This document shows positions 17,642-28,917 of a DNA stretch of 36,318 bases, piece by piece. The notes beneath the pieces are model-generated. The model ran no database searches. It saw only the letters and a program-made list of their open reading frames with translations, and had not been told where the DNA came from. A program made the translations under genes and the position numbers. Each line of letters starts with the position of its first letter. The first letter of the stretch is position 1. The DNA comes from Pseudonocardiaceae bacterium (GTDB taxonomy: Bacteria; Actinomycetota; Actinomycetes; Mycobacteriales; Pseudonocardiaceae): contig WHTH01000042.1 of the NCBI GenBank assembly GCA_009377865.1, positions 1 through 36,318 on the forward strand, written 5' to 3'.

Positions 17642-18895
17642 TCAGGTGAGGGCGGCCAGGGCGGCGTGCGTCATCACCCGCACGCCGAGCGGTAGCGCAC
17701 GCTCATCGATGTCGAAGGTCGGACGGTGCAGGTCGCGCTGCGGGCCGTGCCCGGGCCAGACCCCGAGCCGGCCCATCGCGCCGGGCACCTGCTCGAGGTA
17801 CCACCCGAAGTCCTCACCGCCGGACGACTGCTCCGTGCCCGCCGGCGCGTCCTCGCCGATCCCGGCAACCACAGCCTGGTCGAGCACGCCCGTGCTGCCT
17901 GCCTCGTTGACGACCGGGGGGACCCCGCGGATGTGGGTGAGCTCGCAGCGGACACCCGTCGGGGCCAGCAACCCGGCGACCAGCTCGCGTGCCAGGGGCT
18001 CGAGCTCCTCCCAGGTCTCCCGGTTGCCGGTACGCAGCGTCCCGCGCAGCACGCCGTCCTGCGGCACGGTGTTGGCCGCCTGGCCCGCTTGCACCGCACC
18101 CCATACCAGCACGGTCCCCGACCGGGGGTCGACCCGGCGCGACAGCAAGGCCGGCAAGCCGGTGATGACGGTGCCGAGCGCATGCACGAGATCCGCGGTC
18201 AGGTGCGGACGCGAGGTGTGGCCGCCAGGTGAGGTCAGCCGCAGCTCCAGCATGTCGGCCGCCGACGTGATCGGGCCGACCCTGGTGCCCACCCGGCCGG
18301 TCGGCAGCCGCGGATCACAGTGCAGCGCGAAGATCCGGTCCACGCCGGACAGCTCACCGGCCGCCAGCACGTCGAGCGCTCCGCCGGGCATCAGTTCCTC
18401 GGCCGGCTGGAAGATCAACCGCACCCGGCCGGGCAACGAGGGCGCCGACGCCAGCGCGAGCCCGGCGCCGAGCAGCATCGCGGTGTGGGCATCGTGACCG
18501 CAGGCGTGCGCCACATCGTCCACTGTGGACGCGAACGGCAGCCCGGTGCCATCCTGCAGTGGCAGCGCGTCCATATCGGCCCGCAGCGCGACGCACCGGT
18601 CGCCGGTGCCGATATCGCAGCTGAGGCCGGTGCCGCCGGGCAGCAGCCTCGGGCGCAGCCCCGCGCGGGCGAGCTCGTCGGCCACCAGCGCCGTGGTCGC
18701 GTGCTCGGTGCGACCCAGCTCCGGGTGGGCGTGGATGTGCCGCCGCCATGCCACCACGTGCGCGCCGTTGCTCTCGAGCCAACTGTCCAACCAGGACGGC
18801 CCGCGTCCCGCCGCGATGTCATCCACCGAGGACAGTGGAGGCATCGTGTCGGCTCCGTCGAGGCTGGATGCGGCACCGGACTGCAGCAGGCTCAC
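17642..18895 (-). CDS. amiA1: M20-family amidohydrolase (AmiA1-like)
   Basis: A 417-residue metal-dependent amidohydrolase of the M20D/IAA-amino-acid hydrolase group, which deacylates N-acyl amino acids or related amides. It has WRRHIHAHPELG (50-61), VALRADMDALPL, the metal-binding HACGHDAHTAM at 130-140, FQPAEE, the dimerisation-domain GGHTSRP, and the late SSGGEDFGWYLE. It matches Rv3305c in sequence type and neighbours. Its start overlaps the stop of amiB1 by 4 bp, so both are made together. Physiological substrate unknown. Confidence 0.88.
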   Translation of the reverse strand: MSLLQSGAASSLDGADTMPPLSSVDDIAAGRGPSWLDSWLESNGAHVVAWRRHIHAHPELGRTEHATTALVADELARAGLRPRLLPGGTGLSCDIGTGDRCVALRADMDALPLQDGTGLPFASTVDDVAHACGHDAHTAMLLGAGLALASAPSLPGRVRLIFQPAEELMPGGALDVLAAGELSGVDRIFALHCDPRLPTGRVGTRVGPITSAADMLELRLTSPGGHTSRPHLTADLVHALGTVITGLPALLSRRVDPRSGTVLVWGAVQAGQAANTVPQDGVLRGTLRTGNRETWEELEPLARELVAGLLAPTGVRCELTHIRGVPPVVNEAGSTGVLDQAVVAGIGEDAPAGTEQSSGGEDFGWYLEQVPGAMGRLGVWPGHGPQRDLHRPTFDIDERALPLGVRVMTHAALAALT

Positions 18896-20088
18896 GTAAC
18901 ACCTCCGGCGGCGGCCTCGCGGCGTCGCGAGACTCCGCCGATCAGGCGATCGCGCTGCGCGTCGTCGGTCGCCGCCGCCGCCGCCGTGAGCGCCAGGGCC
19001 AGCGCCCCGTCACACACCGCGCGGTCCGCCGACGGGGTCACGCACGCCGCGGCGAACTCGGGCTGGTGGTTCACCGCGTCGCCGCAGTCGATCGCAATGG
19101 TCGGATGGATCGCCGGCAGCGCCTGCGTCACGTTGCCCATATCGGTACTGCCGGGCGGCCGCTCGCGCTCCTGTTCGGGGGACTGCGGCGACCGTCCGAG
19201 CCCGGTGACCGCGGCGCGATAGGACGCGGCGAGCCAGGCATCGGGTTCGAGCTCGGAGTAGGTCGGAGACAGCTGTGTCACCTCGTGGCTGCACCCCGTC
19301 GCAACGGCGCCTGCCTCGAAGCAGCGCAGCACCCGGGTCTCCAGCTGCCGCAGCGACTCCCCATCGGCAGCCCGCAGGTAGTACGACGCGGCGGTGTCGG
19401 AGGGGACGATGTTCGGTGCCGCGCCGCCCCGGGTGACGATGCCGTGCAGCATCTGCTTCGGTTCCAGGTGCTGGCGCAGCAGTCCCACCGCCACCTGGGC
19501 GACGGTCAGCGCGTCGGCCGCGTTACGTCCCTTGTGCGGCGCCGACGCGGCATGAGCCGCCTTGCCCGTGTACCGGACCTCGACGTCGACGATGGCCAGC
19601 GACGGCGAGGCGCAGGTCTCCTCGGGTGCCGGGTGCACCATCATCGCCATCGCCACGTCGTCGAACACACCTCGCTCGAGCAGCAGCACCTTGCCCCCAC
19701 CGGACTCCTCGGCGGGCGTGCCGATCAGCTTGACGGTGATCCCGAGCCGGTCGGCGACCTCGCGCAGCGCCAGCGCGGCACCGGTCGACGAGGCGGCGAT
19801 GATGTTGTGCCCGCAGGCGTGGCCGATCTCGGGCAACGCGTCGTACTCGGCGCACAGCCCGACGACGAGCGCACCCGAGCCGTAACTGGCGGTGAACGCG
19901 GTGTCCAGCCCGCCGACCCCGCGCTCGACGTCGAAGCCCTCGGCCGCCATCAGGTCCGCGACCCTGGCAGCGCTGCAGTGCTCGGCGAACGCGAGCTCGG
20001 GCGCTGCGTGGATGTCGTGCGACAGCGCCAGCAGCTCACCGGTTCGCTGCTGCACGGCGTCGGTGAGGGTGGCTGCTGGACTGCTCAC
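18892..20088 (-). CDS. amiB1: M20-family amidohydrolase (AmiB1-like)
   Basis: A 398-residue paralogue of the downstream amidohydrolase, nearer the p-aminobenzoyl-glutamate hydrolase (AbgB) branch of M20. Motifs are LSHDIHAAPELAF (22-34), GLCAEYDALPEIGHACGHN with metal ligands at 90-95, GTPAEESGGGK, TGKAAHAASAP and GSTDMGNVTQALPAIHP. Position upstream of amiA1 and next to punA/pmmB parallels Rv3306c. The two subunits may form a heteromer as AbgA/AbgB do; this is inference from pairing. Start ATG 20088 is the only well-placed candidate. Confidence 0.88.
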   Translation of the reverse strand: MSSPAATLTDAVQQRTGELLALSHDIHAAPELAFAEHCSAARVADLMAAEGFDVERGVGGLDTAFTASYGSGALVVGLCAEYDALPEIGHACGHNIIAASSTGAALALREVADRLGITVKLIGTPAEESGGGKVLLLERGVFDDVAMAMMVHPAPEETCASPSLAIVDVEVRYTGKAAHAASAPHKGRNAADALTVAQVAVGLLRQHLEPKQMLHGIVTRGGAAPNIVPSDTAASYYLRAADGESLRQLETRVLRCFEAGAVATGCSHEVTQLSPTYSELEPDAWLAASYRAAVTGLGRSPQSPEQERERPPGSTDMGNVTQALPAIHPTIAIDCGDAVNHQPEFAAACVTPSADRAVCDGALALALTAAAAATDDAQRDRLIGGVSRRREAAAGGVT

Positions 20089-20147
20089 CCCCTGATTCTG
20101 CCGCAGCGGAGCGTGATCGCCGTCATGGCCCCCCGATTGTGACTGCG

Positions 20148-21758
<1,611 letters not shown>

Positions 21759-21789
21759 GTCCGTCCTCCTCGCCCCGAGACCTGCCTCG

Positions 21790-21823
21790 CCTGTACCGGC
21801 ATACCCCCTGTACCGGCATACCC
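21790..21823. repeat. Two tandem 17-bp repeats between the mutase and kinase genes
   Basis: CCTGTACCGGCATACCC occurs at 21790-21806 and again, without gap, at 21807-21823. The pair lies 32 bp upstream of the mutase start and 19 bp upstream of the kinase start. The position between divergent genes suggests regulator binding sites, but each copy is only partly palindromic. Confidence 0.6.
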
Positions 21824-21841
21824 TCAGCGCGGCGAGAACGC

Positions 21842-23575
21842 ATGGACAATGTGGCCGTGCCCACCTCTGAGTCCATCCCCGGGCCCAACACTGGGGATCT
21901 ACCGCCACGCCTGGTGGTGGGACGCTACCGCCTCGACGCCGTGCTGGGCCGTGGCGCGATGGGGACGGTGTGGTCGGGCTACGACGAGGTGCTCGGCCGG
22001 TCCGTGGCAGTCAAGGAGGTGCTGGTCCCGCCGGGGATCCCGGAGGCGGAGGCCGATGCGGTGCGCGCCCGGACGCTGCGCGAGGCGCGGGCGATCGCGA
22101 TGCTGTCGCACCCGAACGTCGTGACGCTCTACGACGTCGCGCGGCAAGACGGCGAGCCGATCGTGGTGATGGAGTACGTCGCCTCGCGCAGCCTCGCGGA
22201 GGTGATGCGGGAGGGCCCGCTGACGCCCGGCCAGGCCGCGACCGTCGGCATCTCGGTGGCGGCGGCGCTGGCCGCAGCGCATGCGGCGGGCATCACCCAC
22301 CGCGACGTCAAGCCCGGCAACGTGCTGGTCGGCCACGACGGCGGGGTGAAGCTGACCGACTTCGGCATCGCGCGCAATCCGGCGGACGTCACGCTGACCG
22401 GGACCGGCTTGATGCTCGGCTCGCCGGCCTACATGGCTCCCGAGGTCGCTTCCGGGCGGCCGGTCAGCCCCGCTGCCGACCTGTGGGGCCTGGGCGCGAC
22501 GCTGTTCGCGGCAACCCAGGGTCACCCGCCCTACGACGAGTACGGCGACCCGGTGGATACGGTCGCCGCGGTCGTGCACGGCGACGTGCCCTCGCCCGGC
22601 GGCAGCGGCGTGATACCCGATGTGATCTCGGCACTGATGGTCAAGGAGCCGAACGGACGGATGCCGCTGCACGAGGTTCACCGGTTGTTGCGCCCGCTGG
22701 CACGCGACCCCGCCCGGGCGCCGTTTCCCGCGGCCGCTTCCGCACCGCCGGTGCGGCCGTCCCCGCCCCCTCCGGCAGCGACCCTGAACCCGGAGCCCCG
22801 GCACCGAACGGCCAGGCACCCAACGACGGAGCCGAAGAGTTCCCCAGCACCGCTGGCCCCAGCCCCGGGACCGCTGCCCTGGCAGACCGCGGGACGTCCC
22901 CGCGTCTCGCACGCGAGGGTCCGGCCACGGCCGATCGGTGCGGTGGTGCTGCTCTACGTCCTCGCCGCGGTGCTGCTCGTCGGCACTGCCGTCGCCGGCT
23001 TCGTCGCTACCCGGACGACAGCGGGTGCGCCGATACTCCCCGCGTCACCTTCCGTCACCGCAATCGCACCGAGCACGCCCACGCAGGACCCGCCGCCGGT
23101 GCTCGAGCGCCGCCGCATCACGATCGACACCCCCGACGAGTCGCAGGCAGCCTTCACCGTTGTCATTCCCCCGGACTGGTCGCAGTTCGGCGAGCGCCGC
23201 ACGATCGCGGACGAGCCCACCACGGTGGTCCGTTTCGTCTCGCCGGACGGTTCTGAGGCGATCGCGGTCGAATCCGTGCCCGGTTACGACGGCGAGCGGC
23301 GCAGCTTCCTGAACGCCTATCTCGCCACGATCAGCGAGTCGGTGACCGAGCTGTTCGAGGTGGGCCAGGAGAGGATCGACTCGCAACTCGAGGTCACCTA
23401 CCGCACCGTCGAGGGCTCGGAGGGCGACACCGAGCAGCTGCGGACGAGCTTCCTGCGGCTGCAGGAGGTCGACTCGCAGCTGTGGACGCTGCAGGTCACC
23501 GTGCCCACGCAGCGCGAGGAGGCCGGGCGCACCGAGCTGTTCGACCGGGTCGTCCCAAGCTTCACCGTGCTGTGA
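21842..23575 (+). CDS. Membrane serine/threonine protein kinase, PknB type
   Basis: A 577-residue receptor-like kinase. The cytoplasmic kinase domain (about 25-290) shows the glycine loop [10 protein letters not shown] (35-44), catalytic Lys58 (VAVKEV), HRDVKPGN at 153-160, DFG at 173-175, and activation segment [19 protein letters not shown] proline-rich juxtamembrane stretch (300-345) precedes one transmembrane helix at about 366-388. The extracellular 190 residues have no PASTA repeats; they contain a compact domain beginning near [20 protein letters not shown] that I cannot name. Start ATG 21842 is likely, GTG 21857 possible. Substrates are unknown. It is divergent from the mutase gene. 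Confidence 0.92.
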   Translation: MDNVAVPTSESIPGPNTGDLPPRLVVGRYRLDAVLGRGAMGTVWSGYDEVLGRSVAVKEVLVPPGIPEAEADAVRARTLREARAIAMLSHPNVVTLYDVARQDGEPIVVMEYVASRSLAEVMREGPLTPGQAATVGISVAAALAAAHAAGITHRDVKPGNVLVGHDGGVKLTDFGIARNPADVTLTGTGLMLGSPAYMAPEVASGRPVSPAADLWGLGATLFAATQGHPPYDEYGDPVDTVAAVVHGDVPSPGGSGVIPDVISALMVKEPNGRMPLHEVHRLLRPLARDPARAPFPAAASAPPVRPSPPPPAATLNPEPRHRTARHPTTEPKSSPAPLAPAPGPLPWQTAGRPRVSHARVRPRPIGAVVLLYVLAAVLLVGTAVAGFVATRTTAGAPILPASPSVTAIAPSTPTQDPPPVLERRRITIDTPDESQAAFTVVIPPDWSQFGERRTIADEPTTVVRFVSPDGSEAIAVESVPGYDGERRSFLNAYLATISESVTELFEVGQERIDSQLEVTYRTVEGSEGDTEQLRTSFLRLQEVDSQLWTLQVTVPTQREEAGRTELFDRVVPSFTVL

Positions 23576-23585
23576 GCCCTCCCCG

Positions 23586-23601
23586 TAGGGTGCGCGATGT
23601 G
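23586..23601 (+). promoter_or_regulatory. TAGGGT -10 box and leaderless start of punA
   Basis: TAGGGT at 23586-23591 ends seven bases before the GTG start at 23599, so the mRNA would begin at or beside the start codon. There is no Shine-Dalgarno sequence. The flanks CCGTAGGGTGCGCG are shared with the XRE/DUF5753 promoter at 8084. Confidence 0.5.
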
Positions 23602-24420
23602 ACCACTGACGCCGCGATCACCCCGTCGACCGATCCGGACGCCGCCGCCCGTGCTGCCGCCGACGTGCTCGCGCAGCGCACCGGGCAGGGCCGCCACGAC
23701 GTCGCGGTGATTCTCGGTTCGGGATGGCGGCCGGCCGCCGACGTGCTCGGTGCGGCCGACACCGAGATCCCGATGGCCGAGCTGCCCGGGTTCGCCACGC
23801 CCGCAGCGGCGGACCAGGGCAGCACGGCCCGGTCGATACAGCTCGGCAACAGCCGGGTAATGGTGCTGCTCGGGCGCACCCACGGCTACGAGGGCCGCGG
23901 CGTCGCCCAGGTCGTGCACGGTGTCCGCACCGCCTGCGCCGCCGGCGCGGGCACCGTCGTGCTCACCAACGCCGCTGGGGGGATCGGCGACGGGCTGCAG
24001 GTCGGCCAGCCGGTGCTGATCGCCGACCACCTCAACCTCACCGGCACGACCCCGCTGGCCGGCGCCCGGTTCCTCGACCTGGTCGACGCCTACTCGCCGC
24101 CGCTGCGCGCGCTGGCCCGCGAGATCGACCCGTCGCTCGTCGAGGGGGTATACGCCGGGCTGCCCGGTCCGCAGTTCGAGACGCCCGCCGAGATCCGCAT
24201 GCTGCGGGCGCTCGGCGCTGACCTGGTCGGGATGTCGACGGTGCTGGAGACGATCGCCGCGCGCGCCGAGGGCGCCGAGGTGCTCGGCCTGTCACTGGTG
24301 ACGAACCTCGCGGCGGGCGTGACGGGCGAACCGCTCGACCACGAGGAAGTCATCGCGGCGGGTCGTGAAGCCGCCGACCGGATGGGCACCCTGCTGCGGG
24401 AGCTGGTGAGCCGGTTGTGA
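23599..24420 (+). CDS. punA: Purine-nucleoside phosphorylase, trimeric type
   Basis: A 273-residue PNP that splits inosine and guanosine with phosphate into base and (deoxy)ribose 1-phosphate for purine salvage. Motifs are VAVILGSGW near 38, [10 protein letters not shown], the base/phosphate segment [49 protein letters not shown] and LVTNLAAGV (Asn at the purine site). GTG 23599 is chosen because it sits directly after the -10 box. It matches Rv3307 (deoD) by order after amiB1. Its stop overlaps the next GTG by 4 bp. Confidence 0.92.
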   Translation: MTTDAAITPSTDPDAAARAAADVLAQRTGQGRHDVAVILGSGWRPAADVLGAADTEIPMAELPGFATPAAADQGSTARSIQLGNSRVMVLLGRTHGYEGRGVAQVVHGVRTACAAGAGTVVLTNAAGGIGDGLQVGQPVLIADHLNLTGTTPLAGARFLDLVDAYSPPLRALAREIDPSLVEGVYAGLPGPQFETPAEIRMLRALGADLVGMSTVLETIAARAEGAEVLGLSLVTNLAAGVTGEPLDHEEVIAAGREAADRMGTLLRELVSRL

Positions 24421-25241
24421 CCGAAGACCTGCTTGCAGGGTCGAGCATTCACACCGTGCTGGTCACCGGCGCGACCGGGCGCATCGCCGCAGCTGTGTGT
24501 CCCGGGCTGGCCGAGGCCGGGGTGACGGTGCGCGGCACCGACATCGCCGACCTGCCGGCAGGGCTGCCCGGCACGACCGCCGACCTGACCGATCCGGCCG
24601 CAGGGCCGGTGCTGGCCGAGCTGCTCGACGGCGTCGACGCGGTGCTGCACCTCGGCGCGATCCCTCATGAGGACGGCTGGCCGCGCATCCTCGCCGCCAA
24701 CATCGACGCCACCCAGCGGGTGCTCGACGCGGCGCGCGCCGCCGGTGTGGGGCGGGTCGTGCTCGCCTCGTCGAACCACGCCACCGGGTTCACCCGCCGC
24801 CCACCGGACGGCACCGCGCTGCCCGCGGCTGCGCCGATGCGTCCGGACACCTTCTACGGCGTGTCCAAGGCGACGATGGAGGCACTCGGGGCGCTCTACG
24901 CCGAGCGGCACGGGATGGACGTCGTCGCGCTGCGGATCGGCTCGTTCCTGCCCCGCCCGACCGCGCCGCGCCACCTCGCCACCTGGCTGTCACCCGGCGA
25001 CGCCGTCCGGCTCGCGCACGCCGCGCTCACCACCCCCGAACCGGGTTTCGCCACCGTCTGGGGTATCTCGGCGAACACCCGCCGCTGGTGGAGCCTCACC
25101 GAGGGGGCGACACTCGGGTATCACCCTGTCGACGATTCCGAGGGCTTCGCCGGCGAGATCCTGGCCGGGCAGCCCGAGCCCGATTGGTACGGCGACGAGG
25201 TGCTCGCCCTGGTCGGCGGCGATTTCGCCACCCGCGGATGA
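24417..25241 (+). CDS. NAD-dependent epimerase/dehydratase family, uronate dehydrogenase-like
   Basis: A 274-residue short-chain Rossmann enzyme. The dinucleotide loop is GATGRIA near residue 18, and the catalytic triad region is SSNHATGF followed by the Tyr-x3-Lys motif in [13 protein letters not shown]. The late segment [39 protein letters not shown] closely follows uronate dehydrogenases, which oxidise glucuronate or galacturonate to lactones with NAD. It starts at GTG 24417 inside the punA stop and ends overlapping pmmB by 4 bp. M. tuberculosis has no gene between deoD and pmmB, so this is an insertion into a conserved operon. Substrate is inferred from family resemblance only. Confidence 0.82.
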   Translation: MTEDLLAGSSIHTVLVTGATGRIAAAVCPGLAEAGVTVRGTDIADLPAGLPGTTADLTDPAAGPVLAELLDGVDAVLHLGAIPHEDGWPRILAANIDATQRVLDAARAAGVGRVVLASSNHATGFTRRPPDGTALPAAAPMRPDTFYGVSKATMEALGALYAERHGMDVVALRIGSFLPRPTAPRHLATWLSPGDAVRLAHAALTTPEPGFATVWGISANTRRWWSLTEGATLGYHPVDDSEGFAGEILAGQPEPDWYGDEVLALVGGDFATRG

Positions 25242-26911
25242 AACCCGCGGTCCGTGACGCCGCGCTGCGCTGGATCGCCGACGACGTCGACACCGGTGAC
25301 CGTGCGGAGCTGCAGCAGATCCTGGCTTCGGCGCTCGCCGGCGACACCGGCGCGGCTGCCGAGCTGACCGACCGGATGGCCGGCCCGCTGCGGTTCGGCA
25401 CCGCCGGGCTGCGCGGCCCGCTGCGCGCCGGGCCGGCCGGGATGAACCGCGCCGTCGTCACCCGCACCACCGCCGGCCTGGCGTCCTGGCTGCACCAGCA
25501 GGGCCGCACCGGCACGATCGTGGTCGGCCGCGACGCCCGGCACAGCTCCGATGCATTCGCAGCCGACGTCGCCGGGGTGTTCGCAGCGGCCGGTTTCGAT
25601 GCCGTGATGCTGCCCCGCGCGCTGCCCACGCCGGTGCTCGCCTTCGCGGTGCGCCGGCTTGGCGCGGTGGCCGGCGTGCAGGTCACCGCCTCGCACAACC
25701 CACCGGGCGACAACGGCTACAAGGTCTACCTCGGTGATGACGACGCCCGGGGCGCGCAACTCGCGCCACCCACCGATGCCGCGATCGAGGCCGCGATCGC
25801 TGCCGCGCCCGCCGCTGTGGCCGTCCCGGTCAGTGCCGAATGGCACACTACAGACGAGCAGCTCGTCGAGGCCTACGTCGAGCGCGTCGCATCGCTGCCG
25901 CGCGGCGCCGCACGCCGGCTCCGGATCGCCGCCACCCCGCTGCACGGCGTCGGGGGGCCGGTGCTGCTCGACGCGCTGCGACGAGCCGGGTTCACCGACG
26001 TGCACCTGGTCACGTCGCAGGCAGATCCGGATCCCGACTTCCCCACCGTCGCCTTCCCCAACCCCGAGGAGCCCGGGGCGGCGGATGCGCTGCTCGCGCT
26101 GGCAGACGAGGTGGCGGCCGACGTCGCGATCGCGCTCGATCCCGATGCCGATCGGTTCGCGCTCGGTGTGCCCGACGGCGGCCGGTGGCGGATGCTGCGC
26201 GGCGACGAGACCGGCGTGCTGCTCGGCGAGCAGGTGCTGGCCGGGCTGGATCGCCAGGCGCACCCCGACCCGCTCGTCGCGAGCACCATCGTGTCGTCGC
26301 GGCTGCTGCGCTCGGTGGCTGCCGGTCACGGTGCCCGCTACGGCGAGACCCGAACCGGGTTCAAGTGGCTGGTGCGCTCCGGCGACGGGGCGGGAACCGG
26401 GCTGGTCTACGCCTACGAGGAGGCGCTCGGGCACTGCGTCGACCCCGACGTGGTGCGCGACAAGGACGGGATCTCCGCGGCGTTGCTGGCCTGCGACCTC
26501 GCCGCGACGGCCCGCGTCGCCGGGCGCAGCGTCACCGACCTGCTCGACGCGCTTGCTCTGACCCACGGGGTGCATCAAACCGACGCGGTCTCGGTGTGGC
26601 TGCCCGATCACGCCGCCGTGACGGCGTCGATGGCAGCGCTGCGGCAGCGGCCGCCTGCCGAGCTCGGCGGCGTGCCGGTCACCGTCGAGGACCTGCTGCA
26701 CGACCCGCGCCGACCCGACGACACCATCGTGCTGCGGGCCGACGGGCTGCGGGTGGCGGTACGACCCTCGGGAACCGAGCCCAAGCTCAAGGCGTACCTC
26801 GAGGTCATCGAGCCGGTGTCCGGAGACCGGCTCGACGCCGCGCGGCAGGCCGCAGGCCGGCGGCTGACCGCGCTGCACGACGCGACCCTGCAACGAATTC
26901 GAAACCCGTGA
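25238..26911 (+). CDS. pmmB: Phosphomannomutase/phosphoglucomutase, PmmB type
   Basis: A 557-residue alpha-D-phosphohexomutase of the long (PGM2/PmmB-like) branch. It holds FGTAGLRG (53-60), the phosphoserine loop VTASHNPPGDNGYK with Ser152, the Mg-binding DPDADRF (301-307), sugar-recognition GETRTGFKWL and YEEALGH, and the phosphate-binding RPSGTEPKLK near 509. It interconverts 1- and 6-phosphates of hexoses or pentoses. Next to PNP, which releases ribose 1-phosphate, phosphopentomutase activity is plausible. ATG 25238 overlaps the previous stop (ATGA). A hairpin begins at its stop codon. Confidence 0.92.
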   Translation: MKPAVRDAALRWIADDVDTGDRAELQQILASALAGDTGAAAELTDRMAGPLRFGTAGLRGPLRAGPAGMNRAVVTRTTAGLASWLHQQGRTGTIVVGRDARHSSDAFAADVAGVFAAAGFDAVMLPRALPTPVLAFAVRRLGAVAGVQVTASHNPPGDNGYKVYLGDDDARGAQLAPPTDAAIEAAIAAAPAAVAVPVSAEWHTTDEQLVEAYVERVASLPRGAARRLRIAATPLHGVGGPVLLDALRRAGFTDVHLVTSQADPDPDFPTVAFPNPEEPGAADALLALADEVAADVAIALDPDADRFALGVPDGGRWRMLRGDETGVLLGEQVLAGLDRQAHPDPLVASTIVSSRLLRSVAAGHGARYGETRTGFKWLVRSGDGAGTGLVYAYEEALGHCVDPDVVRDKDGISAALLACDLAATARVAGRSVTDLLDALALTHGVHQTDAVSVWLPDHAAVTASMAALRQRPPAELGGVPVTVEDLLHDPRRPDDTIVLRADGLRVAVRPSGTEPKLKAYLEVIEPVSGDRLDAARQAAGRRLTALHDATLQRIRNP

Positions 26912-26940
26912 AGGTTGGGGCGCTCAGCACCCCACCTTCA
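26909..26940. terminator. Hairpin terminator at the pmmB stop codon
   Basis: TGAAGGTTGGGG pairs with CCCCACCTTCA with one bulged T, around a short loop that can itself pair (GCT-C-AGC). The stem includes the pmmB TGA. No T-run follows, as is common in high-GC actinobacteria. It ends the punA-pmmB operon and marks the change to the accessory island. Confidence 0.65.
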
Positions 26941-27352
26941 TGTGATCAGTCCTAACGTAGTAGAGCGGTCCGACTTGCCGGGAGGGGCTACCAAAAGGCT
27001 GTGGGTACTGGAGCACCGGCACCGGCTTCCCCACCGGGTTGCCCGCACCCTGCGAGCGGTCGCTGAAGCTCAGCGTGCCACTGGCCCCTGGCGCCGCGAA
27101 CAGGCCGTTGACGTTCAGCAGTTGAGCGGCCACACCACTGCCCGGCTTCAACCCGAGTCAGCGGCTGCGTCCTGCCACCCGACCTGTTCAGTAAAGCCGG
27201 ACGGAACGTCTGCTGCCATGCAGGTGTGGTGCACAAGTATGGCAAAGATCTGGCAACACCGCGCGTGACCTGCGCGAATCGCATGCCCGCCGAGCTGGCC
27301 ATGGCATTGCCGGCGACCCGATACTGTGACGACGACACAACGGAGGTGGACC
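26941..27352. other. Boundary interval between core operon and accessory island
   Basis: No confident gene. A leftward reading frame (TTG 27151 to TGA 26924, 75 residues, with GASGTLSFSDRSQGAGNP and PVLQYPQPFG) has high third-position GC for its first two thirds. Its stop falls inside the terminator hairpin, so it may be the tail of a lost gene. No family was recognised. The right end carries the ribosome-binding site (CGGAGGTGG, 27341-27349) and a possible -10 (TACTGT, about 27322) of the next gene. No tRNA or attachment-site repeat was seen. Confidence 0.4.
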
Positions 27353-28711
27353 ATGGGGCGGCGCGACGACCTCGTTGCACGGCGACATCGGCAGGGTTAC
27401 TCGCAGGAGGCGCTGGCCGAACGTCTCGGCGTCGACCCATGCACCGTCGCGCGGTGGGAGCAGGGGACGACCACGCCCCAGCCTTGGCTTCGCCCCAGGA
27501 TCGCTCGGATATTGTCGCTGTCGCTGGACGAGGTCGATCGGCTGCTCGTCAACCAGCGCGCGGGGCTGGTTGAATCCGGAGTTTGGCCGGTCGAGCATCG
27601 GCATCGCATATACTGCGGCTGCGACGGTGACGTCCTGGATGCGCCATGGTCGGCGGCCGGGACGGTGCACGTACTCCAGGAGATCGCGGGAGGTGTGATG
27701 GATCGCCGGGGTTTCCTCATTGCCAGCGGGGGCACGCTGACCGGCCTGGCCACGCAATGGGCGGCCGGCCTCGGCAACGCCGCCGTCACGCTCGCGCCCG
27801 GCGACCGGTCCAGCGGGGTGGCGCTCGGAGTCATCGGCCGGTTCGAGAGCCGGCTCGCTGATCTCCGTCGGTTGGACGACGCCATGGGAGGTACGCAACT
27901 ACGCCACCTCGCCGTCGCCGAGTTCAGGGCACTCACCCGGCTCGCTGCCGACGCCACTGAATCGACGTGCCACCGCTTGTTCGCAGCTACCGCCGAGGCC
28001 GCGCGCATCTGCGGCTGGCTGCACTTCGACGTCGGCGAGCACGCAGAGGCCCAGTCCCACTACATCGCCGCGCTGCGCGCTTCGTCCACCGCGAACGACC
28101 CACTCACCGGTGCCAATGTCCTGGCGTGCATGAGTCTCCAAGCCACGTCGACTGGGCACCACCGGGAGGCCGTGACCCTGATCGACAGCGCTCGCGACCA
28201 ACTCGGTCGCAACGCCACGCCGCGACTCAGCGCCCTGCTGGCCAGCAGACAAGCTCGCGCCCACGCCAGGGCCGGCGACGCCACAGCCTGCGGTCGCGCT
28301 CTCAATGCAGCCGAATCGCACCTCGAAGCCGCAACGTCAGCAACCACCGAACCCGACTGGATTTACTTCTTCGACGAGGCCGAACTTGCGGCACAGACCG
28401 GGGCTTGCTGGGTCGAACTCAATCAGCCCGACCGCGCCCGGCCGTTCATCGACAACGCACTGCACACCATCGACGCAAGTTACGTCCGTGACCGTGCCCT
28501 CTATCGCGCCCGCAGCGCAGAGGCGTACCTGCAGGATCGGGAACTCCACCTCGCCTGCGAGGAGTTGAGTACCGCCGTCGACCTTGCCCGGCAGACCGGG
28601 TCCGTACGCGTCATCTCCACCGTCCGCCACACGCGCCAGAACATGGGGACCCATAACCGCGAACCCTGCGTGATCGAACTCGACGATCGCTTGCGGGCGC
28701 TTGCCGCATAG
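27353..28711 (+). CDS. XRE-family regulator with TPR-like C-terminal region
   Basis: A 452-residue protein starting at ATG 27353, nine bases or less after GGAGG. Residues 5-60 form a Cro/C1 helix-turn-helix (GYSQEALAERLGVDPCTVARWEQG). A linker with DRRGFLIASGGTLTG follows, which resembles a Tat motif but is common in this regulator class and internal here. The rest (about 150-440) is alpha-helical with TPR-like helix pairs (HAEAQSHYIAALRAS, RARPFIDNALHTI). Streptomyces and Pseudonocardia encode many such proteins, usually beside variable genes. It precedes the MazG-like gene by 206 bp and may regulate the island. Ligand unknown. Confidence 0.85.
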   Translation: MGRRDDLVARRHRQGYSQEALAERLGVDPCTVARWEQGTTTPQPWLRPRIARILSLSLDEVDRLLVNQRAGLVESGVWPVEHRHRIYCGCDGDVLDAPWSAAGTVHVLQEIAGGVMDRRGFLIASGGTLTGLATQWAAGLGNAAVTLAPGDRSSGVALGVIGRFESRLADLRRLDDAMGGTQLRHLAVAEFRALTRLAADATESTCHRLFAATAEAARICGWLHFDVGEHAEAQSHYIAALRASSTANDPLTGANVLACMSLQATSTGHHREAVTLIDSARDQLGRNATPRLSALLASRQARAHARAGDATACGRALNAAESHLEAATSATTEPDWIYFFDEAELAAQTGACWVELNQPDRARPFIDNALHTIDASYVRDRALYRARSAEAYLQDRELHLACEELSTAVDLARQTGSVRVISTVRHTRQNMGTHNREPCVIELDDRLRALAA

Positions 28712-28865
28712 CAGGACGACATACTCGCGCTACACAAGGTCGCGCTGGGTCACCGGCGCTCTTTGCGGTACGGCTTCGCCATCGCACGCAAGCTCGCCGA
28801 GAGTACGTCCACGTCGCGCTCGCGGGTGGGGGAGAAGCGGGGACATGTCACTTGCTGTAGTCGCC

Positions 28866-28894
28866 TTGTCACGCGAGCTATCCTGTATGTAGGT
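28866..28894 (+). promoter_or_regulatory. Candidate promoter of the MazG-like gene cluster
   Basis: TTGTCA (28866-28871), a 17-bp spacer and GTAGGT (28889-28894) resemble -35/-10 boxes upstream of the ATG at 28918, which has a strong GGGGAGGGG ribosome-binding site. TATCCT at 28879 is an alternative -10. Sequence resemblance only. Confidence 0.35.
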
Positions 28895-28917
28895 GTGTGC
28901 TCGCTCGGGGAGGGGTC

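Noticed and set aside
27710-27790. RRGFLIASGG considered as a Tat signal for export
   Set aside because: It is internal to a helix-turn-helix regulator and is a common motif of that regulator class.
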